The notes beneath the pieces are model-generated. The model was not told the DNA's origin. It searched no databases and saw only the letters and a list, made by a program, of their open reading frames with translations. DNA of 64,000 nucleotides, taken from the NCBI GenBank assembly GCA_032622095.1, contig CP136066.1:93639319-93703318 (forward strand), written 5' to 3'. The stretch's first letter is position 1, and every line of letters begins with the position of its first letter. Source of the stretch: Siphonodentalium dalli. Taxonomy: Eukaryota > Mollusca > Scaphopoda > Gadilida > Siphonodentaliidae. Below, piece after piece: positions 59,490 to 64,000 of this stretch. A program made the position numbers and the translations under genes.

Positions 59490-59960
59490 TATTTATACTG
59501 CCACGAAGGTTGTGAATTGTGGGTATACTGGATTTCACACGTCCGTATCTTCATCCATCTCTGTCAGTCGCATATATCTCAGCCAGTTATCAGAGCTCAA
59601 TAAACTTTGGTAAGGATGTTTGGCCATCAGGAATGCTTTCTGAGAAGTATCCAATGTTGTTTCTTGTTTTTTCCGTTCTTGAGTCATTCCCCTTAGTTCA
59701 TATTGAAATGTTTTTTTGTGCATCCCAGCAGATGTCTCAGCCTAATGTTATCAGATCTTGATGACATTTGATAAGGATGTCTTTGATAGAAGTGTCCTAT
59801 GATGCTTTTCACATTTTCTGTTCTGGAGTTATTTCCCTTTGTTCCCATTGATGTGGTCCAGAATTGTGATGGTCTTGCGATTTTTCGACTTAAGGTATGC
59901 CCACACCAGGTTGTATGCTGTATGCATGGGGGTATGTATTGGCATCAGCCCAGCTCTTGT
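59490..59960. repeat. Dispersed repeat fragment
   Basis: 'gccacgaaggttgtgaattg', 'cacacgtccgtatcttcatcc', 'gaagtatccaatgttgtttc', 'ttgtgatggtcttgcgattt', 'ttcgacttaag'. Open frames here are repeat-derived. Confidence 0.5.
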
Positions 59961-59999
59961 TTATGTTATTCTAGTCTTCAGACACAAAAACATTTGGTA

Positions 60000-60800
60000 A
60001 ATTATAAATGCCAATTATTACTCAGACCCATGGGAACTAAATTTATGTTGAAAAGACGAGTTGTGGAATGGCCAGCTTTAATATGCACAACAATACATAT
60101 CCAATAATGTGGGCACAACACGCCATACCCAATACTGTGGGTACAACACAACAAGATACATAAAGCTGGCATATAACATGTAATACAATAACATTATATG
60201 GTAACCAAACCTAAAAACAAAAAAATGGAGTTATTCCTAGAACTTAGCACCTAAGGGGATAAACAAATTCAGACTAACCGACAAGTTTACTAAAGTTTAC
60301 TAAAAAACAAAATATCACTGAGCCAACAATAAAAACTAGCTAACCAAAAAAGTAATGAATTAGGTGGAGGACTTCTTTGTGAATTGCAAATTTTGGTATT
60401 GTTATTCCGCCAATGGACCTATCCGTACGTACCGCCCACCAATAGGCTACATGGTTACTGTTACTAAGCACCACAAGCCATCTCAATCTCGCTACATATT
60501 CATTTCTAAAATGGCTTCCGATGAGAACGGACTGTGTTGTTAAACGCCATACAACACGATAATACAGCTTCTTTCTGAGTTTCACGATTTTCAAGATACC
60601 TATATGTGTATATATGCATCTTGTAAAAGTGACTGTTGTTAGATATAAACAAAAATAGAACCAGATTTAAACAAAAAACCAGGTGTGATTGTTGGGCCAT
60701 TTCCGATAACCAACAAAGATCGATGTTTACGTTGAATCAAACTGTGTAAATGAAGCCATTATATAACTTCAATATCAAATAGCAAATTTAATATCGAAGC
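60000..60800. other. No gene confirmed; low-copy repeats shared with 61.78-62.02 kb
   Basis: 'agttgtggaatggccagctttaata' at 60060 recurs directly at 61985. 'gccaatggacctatccgtac' at 60409 is inverted at 61792-61812. An 84-codon minus-strand open stretch at 60340-60594 overlaps these and is not convincing. Confidence 0.4.
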
Positions 60801-61069
60801 TATGCTAATAGTTCACATCTTGATGAAATAAACCAAACGAAGGTGATACATGTGGTAATTAATCTATAATCTCTCTTTTGTCGAAATAAATATAACGATA
60901 TCAGTTTCCCATACCTTGAGCATCCTGCATGAGCCCCGGTGACATCAGACCGAATGCAAAGGATTATCAAATAATGGTCTTTTAAAATTCCACATCCTAT
61001 TTTGCCGTCACTAAAGTACATTAAAGAAAATGCAGACTATCATGGAGTCAGTTACATGTTGCCATGTGG

Positions 61070-61213
61070 CAACAATGGCACAAAGTGAACTCGTTGCGTT
61101 GCGTTGAAGGTTGCGTGTATACACCGCGAAGCACGTGCAATGTGTGAAATTTCGTGTAATTCTCTTAGAAAACATTTGTTGATTCTCATTTACACGTACA
61201 TTGTCGCATTAAT
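61070..61213 (+). promoter_or_regulatory. Likely promoter and 5' UTR of the 61214 gene
   Basis: CpG-containing stretch 'gttgcgttgcgttgaagg', 'acaccgcgaagcacgtgcaa' with a CACGTG box at 61130-61136, directly upstream of an ATG exon. A short inverted repeat tgttgccatgtggcaaca lies at 61057-61074. Confidence 0.4.
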
Positions 61214-61273
61214 ATGGAGGAAGCTTTAGATTCTCAAATGGATTCAGTAAAACGTTCGCAGGAGATCCTACAG
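61214..61273 (+). CDS. First coding exon of an unidentified gene
   Basis: ATG in good context (aatATGG) opens 20 codons, MEEALDSQMDSVKRSQEILQ, closed by the donor CTACAG|gttagt in phase 0. The peptide is acidic and helix-prone, as at the start of a coiled-coil protein. I do not recognise it. No second exon was found up to 64000, so the gene probably continues off the right edge. CpG-containing sequence lies upstream. Confidence 0.5.
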
Positions 61274-62080
61274 GTTAGTGTGAATAGCAGACATTAAACT
61301 CAATATTACCATGCACTGTGTTATAATTAACAGCAACACATGTATACATTTATAACGGAAAACACTTCACATAAAACAAATACTCGCAGCACAATTAATA
61401 TTCATAACGCATCATCGATCGGGACTACTATTTCCACGTTTTAGTTTGAAATCTGTTATATTAATATTGGAATTTAAATAACATTAAGATCCGAGTGTGG
61501 TCGTTGGCATTGTTTAATCCAGCGTAAACAGATGTCTTAGTTACTTTTTGATTTAGGAAACCGAACTATAACATGTGTATAAATATCGTTCGGCAACTGG
61601 ACATGTTCCCCATGCACATTTCAACACCATTGTAGCTTTTTAACACATATTTTGCTCTCGTGTTCGTAAATTTCCTATGGCTTACAATGGTTGTTAAGGA
61701 GCCGCTTGTGGTGTCTTTCATATCACTAGGCAGGCACATGTCGCTTCGGCGATTAAGCTATCGGCTCATTGGCTATAATTGAAATTGGGGCGGTACCTAC
61801 GGATAGGTCCATTATCCCCCCCTCCCTCTGAAACACTGGAAGTACCTAAAGTAGTTTCGCTTCCACTGTAAGTAAACAAAAGTCAATGTGGCTTTAACGC
61901 GCACAGGAATCCAAGCAATAAAACCAAGTAAACTCTGCTTAATTGGTAACTTATTCCTCAGATAAAATTATGTTGGAAAAACATGTTGCGGAATGGCCAG
62001 CCTTAATAAATTTCTTTGGAAATAAATAACAATGTCATTGAGAATTTAGATCACTCACATAGTTTCTATTTTGCTAGTTA
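61274..62080. other. Presumed first intron of the 61214 gene
   Basis: No further exon seen. Contains repeat pieces shared with 60.06 and 60.41 kb. Confidence 0.35.
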
Positions 62081-62089
62081 GAATTATAT

Positions 62090-63110
62090 ACGCCCTTTTG
62101 AATAAAATGTCATATTATGTATTTAATCTGTCCGGATGGACGGACATCGTACCGTCTTGGTGTCCGTGTTCACATTTGGATACTTATGTGGCTATTAATA
62201 AGAAAAATGGATAGTTATGTGTCTAATTTCCGTTATGTGGCTAGCCCCATAACTGCATTGAGATGAACCCTCAAAATGATCTATTTGGCCCAATCAGCAT
62301 ATTTGATTTTGTAGTCACTCGAAAGTTGGAAAGAAAAGGTCCATAGATATAGACATCCATGATCTGTCAAAAGGAGGTGTTCGGACAGTTATGTGACTGG
62401 TCACCCAATCACGGACCTGTCAGTTTGTCCTATTCCGCTGTCCTAGTTTTTGAGTTTCAATGATCTTCTTCTGCTATAATTCCTACATGTTCTGATTCCA
62501 TAATCTGAAATTTTAGCACTGTAAACGACTTGATAGCCACATAAAATTTTAATAACTACTTGATAGCCACATAAATTTTGTAGACACATAATTATTTTAG
62601 CCAACATAATTATTTTAGTCACATAATTCAATAACCACATATCTACCGAAATGTTGGTACGTCCAACCGTTCGTTAAATATTTTGGTTTCCGACCTATAA
62701 CTCCAGTTTCAATTATTTGATCTGAACCAAAGTAAATACAGGCCAAGTTTGAATATGGGTTCCATCCAATTATTTTTGCATGAGTTACGGCCCTTTTTCG
62801 ACTTAGAATTTGACCAATTTCATAACATTTTGGTTTCCGTCTGATAACTCCTGTTTGGATTATTTGGTCTGAACCAAAGCTGGTATGTGTGTTTCCCAGC
62901 TAAGAATACAGACCAACTTCGAAATTGGGTTCTGTCCAATAATTTTTACACTTCTTTTTCGACTTAGAATTTGACCACATTTTGGCATGGAAATTAGGGG
63001 TATATCAAATATTCTTTGTAAGCTCAAGTTGTTATTGTATTTTGTTGTAGTACAATTCTAAATGACTAAAGGGCATGTTTTGCCCTAGCAATGCTCTTGT
63101 TATGCCACTA
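62090..63110. repeat. Dispersed repeat, same family as 47480-48240, with a 'tatgtggcta' insert
   Basis: 'atacgcccttttgaataaaa' start, 'gtccggatggacggacatcg', 'ggtttccgacctataactcc' (62683) and 'ggtttccgtctgataactcc' (62832), end 'tgttttgccctagcaatgctcttgttatg'. Repeated 'cttgatagccacataaattt' phrases lie in 62170-62640. Confidence 0.75.
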
Positions 63111-63179
63111 TGACAACCTGCAGGTCTCAGAGCAGCAATTTAACTTGGCGAGGACCAGAACTTATGGATTATAAAAATT

Positions 63180-63975
63180 AGGCCGAATTATATGTATACC
63201 CCCCGTGTTAATAATAATTAAACAATTATATTTTCAAGTATATAAACATGGTATACACATTACATTTAACCATGGTGGGGAGTATCCGTATAATTTGGCC
63301 TTATTTTGATAAACCGGCCATGTGAACGATAATCCGGCCTTATAAACAGTATGTTAGGTTGTAACCGATAAAAACTACTATGCGGGGTTAGCATCACTAA
63401 ATTCACCCTCTGGGGACCTCATTCTGCAAATGACACACACTATTTCAAGGCTTGCTACATGTTCATGATATTCTGCTAGTATTGATATTTTATAAGCGTT
63501 GTTTATCACGATTTTAGCTAATCATGTGAAAAGTACCGTATCAATTCCATTTTTTTCTTCTTCTGACAAATGGTTTAACTCGATGATAATAGACGGCATG
63601 AGGTATTAACCAACGATTACACTAGGTTATTTCATGAAATAGCATGGTATAAGCTTTTTCTGGAGTTATTGATACACATGGGTTACATTGGATGTGGATA
63701 AATCGGCCATACTCGATAGATAACGCGGCCACTATAGAACATGTTGTAGGTACACTCAACTTGTCATTCATCATGTTTTTCTGATATAATGTGATTTTTA
63801 ATTAGTTTTTATCAGTTACAACCTACATATTGTTTGCAAGGCCAAATTATCATTCAAATGGCCAGATTATCAAAATTAAGCCGAATTATATGTGTACCCC
63901 CGTGTTAATTATAATTAAATAATTATATTTTCAAGTATATAAACATGGTATACACATTACATTTAAGCATGAAAA
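63180..63975. repeat. Two copies of 'gccgaattatatgtataccc' about 715 bp apart, with foldback half-element
   Basis: 63183-63265 and 63881-63970 share 'aggccgaattatatgt', 'gtgttaataataattaaa' and 'ttttcaagtatataaacatg' (direct repeats). Between them, 63376-63456 is a right half of a type A foldback element (half core, 'tgacacacactatttcaagg' + CTTG). Confidence 0.7.
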
Positions 63976-64000
63976 GAATGAAAAAGGTCAATGAGGCCCC

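Noticed and set aside
60340-60594. 84-codon minus-strand frame with basic N-terminus
   Set aside because: It overlaps low-copy repeats shared with 61.8 kb, and no conserved motif or splice pattern is visible.
1-64000. CRISPR arrays, tRNA genes, operons, prophage or autonomous transposase genes
   Set aside because: None seen. Regular repeats are satellites or tandem dispersed repeats without CRISPR spacing, and no DDE-type reading frame was recognised.

Overview
This window is animal nuclear DNA: AT-rich, gene-poor, with short exons bounded by GT-AG introns of up to several kb and packed with small DNA transposons. Two conserved animal genes can be read exon by exon. Dispersed repeats that resemble ones common in bivalve and other lophotrochozoan genomes (runs of TCCG followed by degenerate units such as 'gataact', 'ggccaagttcgaatatgggt' and 'ttttcgacttag', and elements beginning ATACCCCCCGCAACGAAGTT) suggest a mollusc or close relative. 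That placement is inference from recalled repeat types, not a search result.

Left part (1-16.3 kb, minus strand): nine exons whose reading phases chain perfectly encode a protein resembling TAF1A, the TAF(I)48 subunit of the RNA polymerase I selectivity factor SL1/TIF-IB. The C-terminal exons lie beyond the left edge. The putative first exon (16045-16314) carries a PIP-box-like motif near its N-terminus. A CpG-containing stretch upstream (about 16.44-16.62 kb) is the likely promoter. From 16.3 to 21.7 kb there is no confident gene. That stretch holds a palindromic satellite enclosed by inverted repeats (17.2-17.8 kb) and two minus-strand sequences derived from 5S rRNA (18.77 and 19.06 kb).

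Middle (21.7-56.4 kb, plus strand): sixteen coding exons with continuous phase encode a complete 713-residue mitochondrial translation initiation factor 2 (MTIF2), with a presequence, all GTP-binding motifs and the charged linker of the mitochondrial form. A polyadenylation signal follows 38 bases after the stop codon. TAF1A and MTIF2 are divergently arranged, about 5.4 kb apart.

Right part (56.4-64 kb): mostly repeats, plus a short exon starting with ATG (61214-61273) downstream of a CpG-containing stretch with a CACGTG box, probably the first coding exon of an unidentified gene running off the right edge.

Mobile DNA dominates. Three non-autonomous families recur: (1) elements with 4-bp TTAN target duplications carrying one or two long hairpins ('hairpin-TTAA' family); (2) a second TTAA family with tips CCCTTTCTATA; (3) foldback, hAT-like elements with 8-bp target duplications built around a palindrome of about 95 bp. 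In families 1 and 3 the same hairpin core appears with different terminal sequences, and stem differences are matched on the opposite arm. Nested insertions give a relative order of activity. No transposase gene, tRNA, CRISPR or bacterial-type operon was seen.
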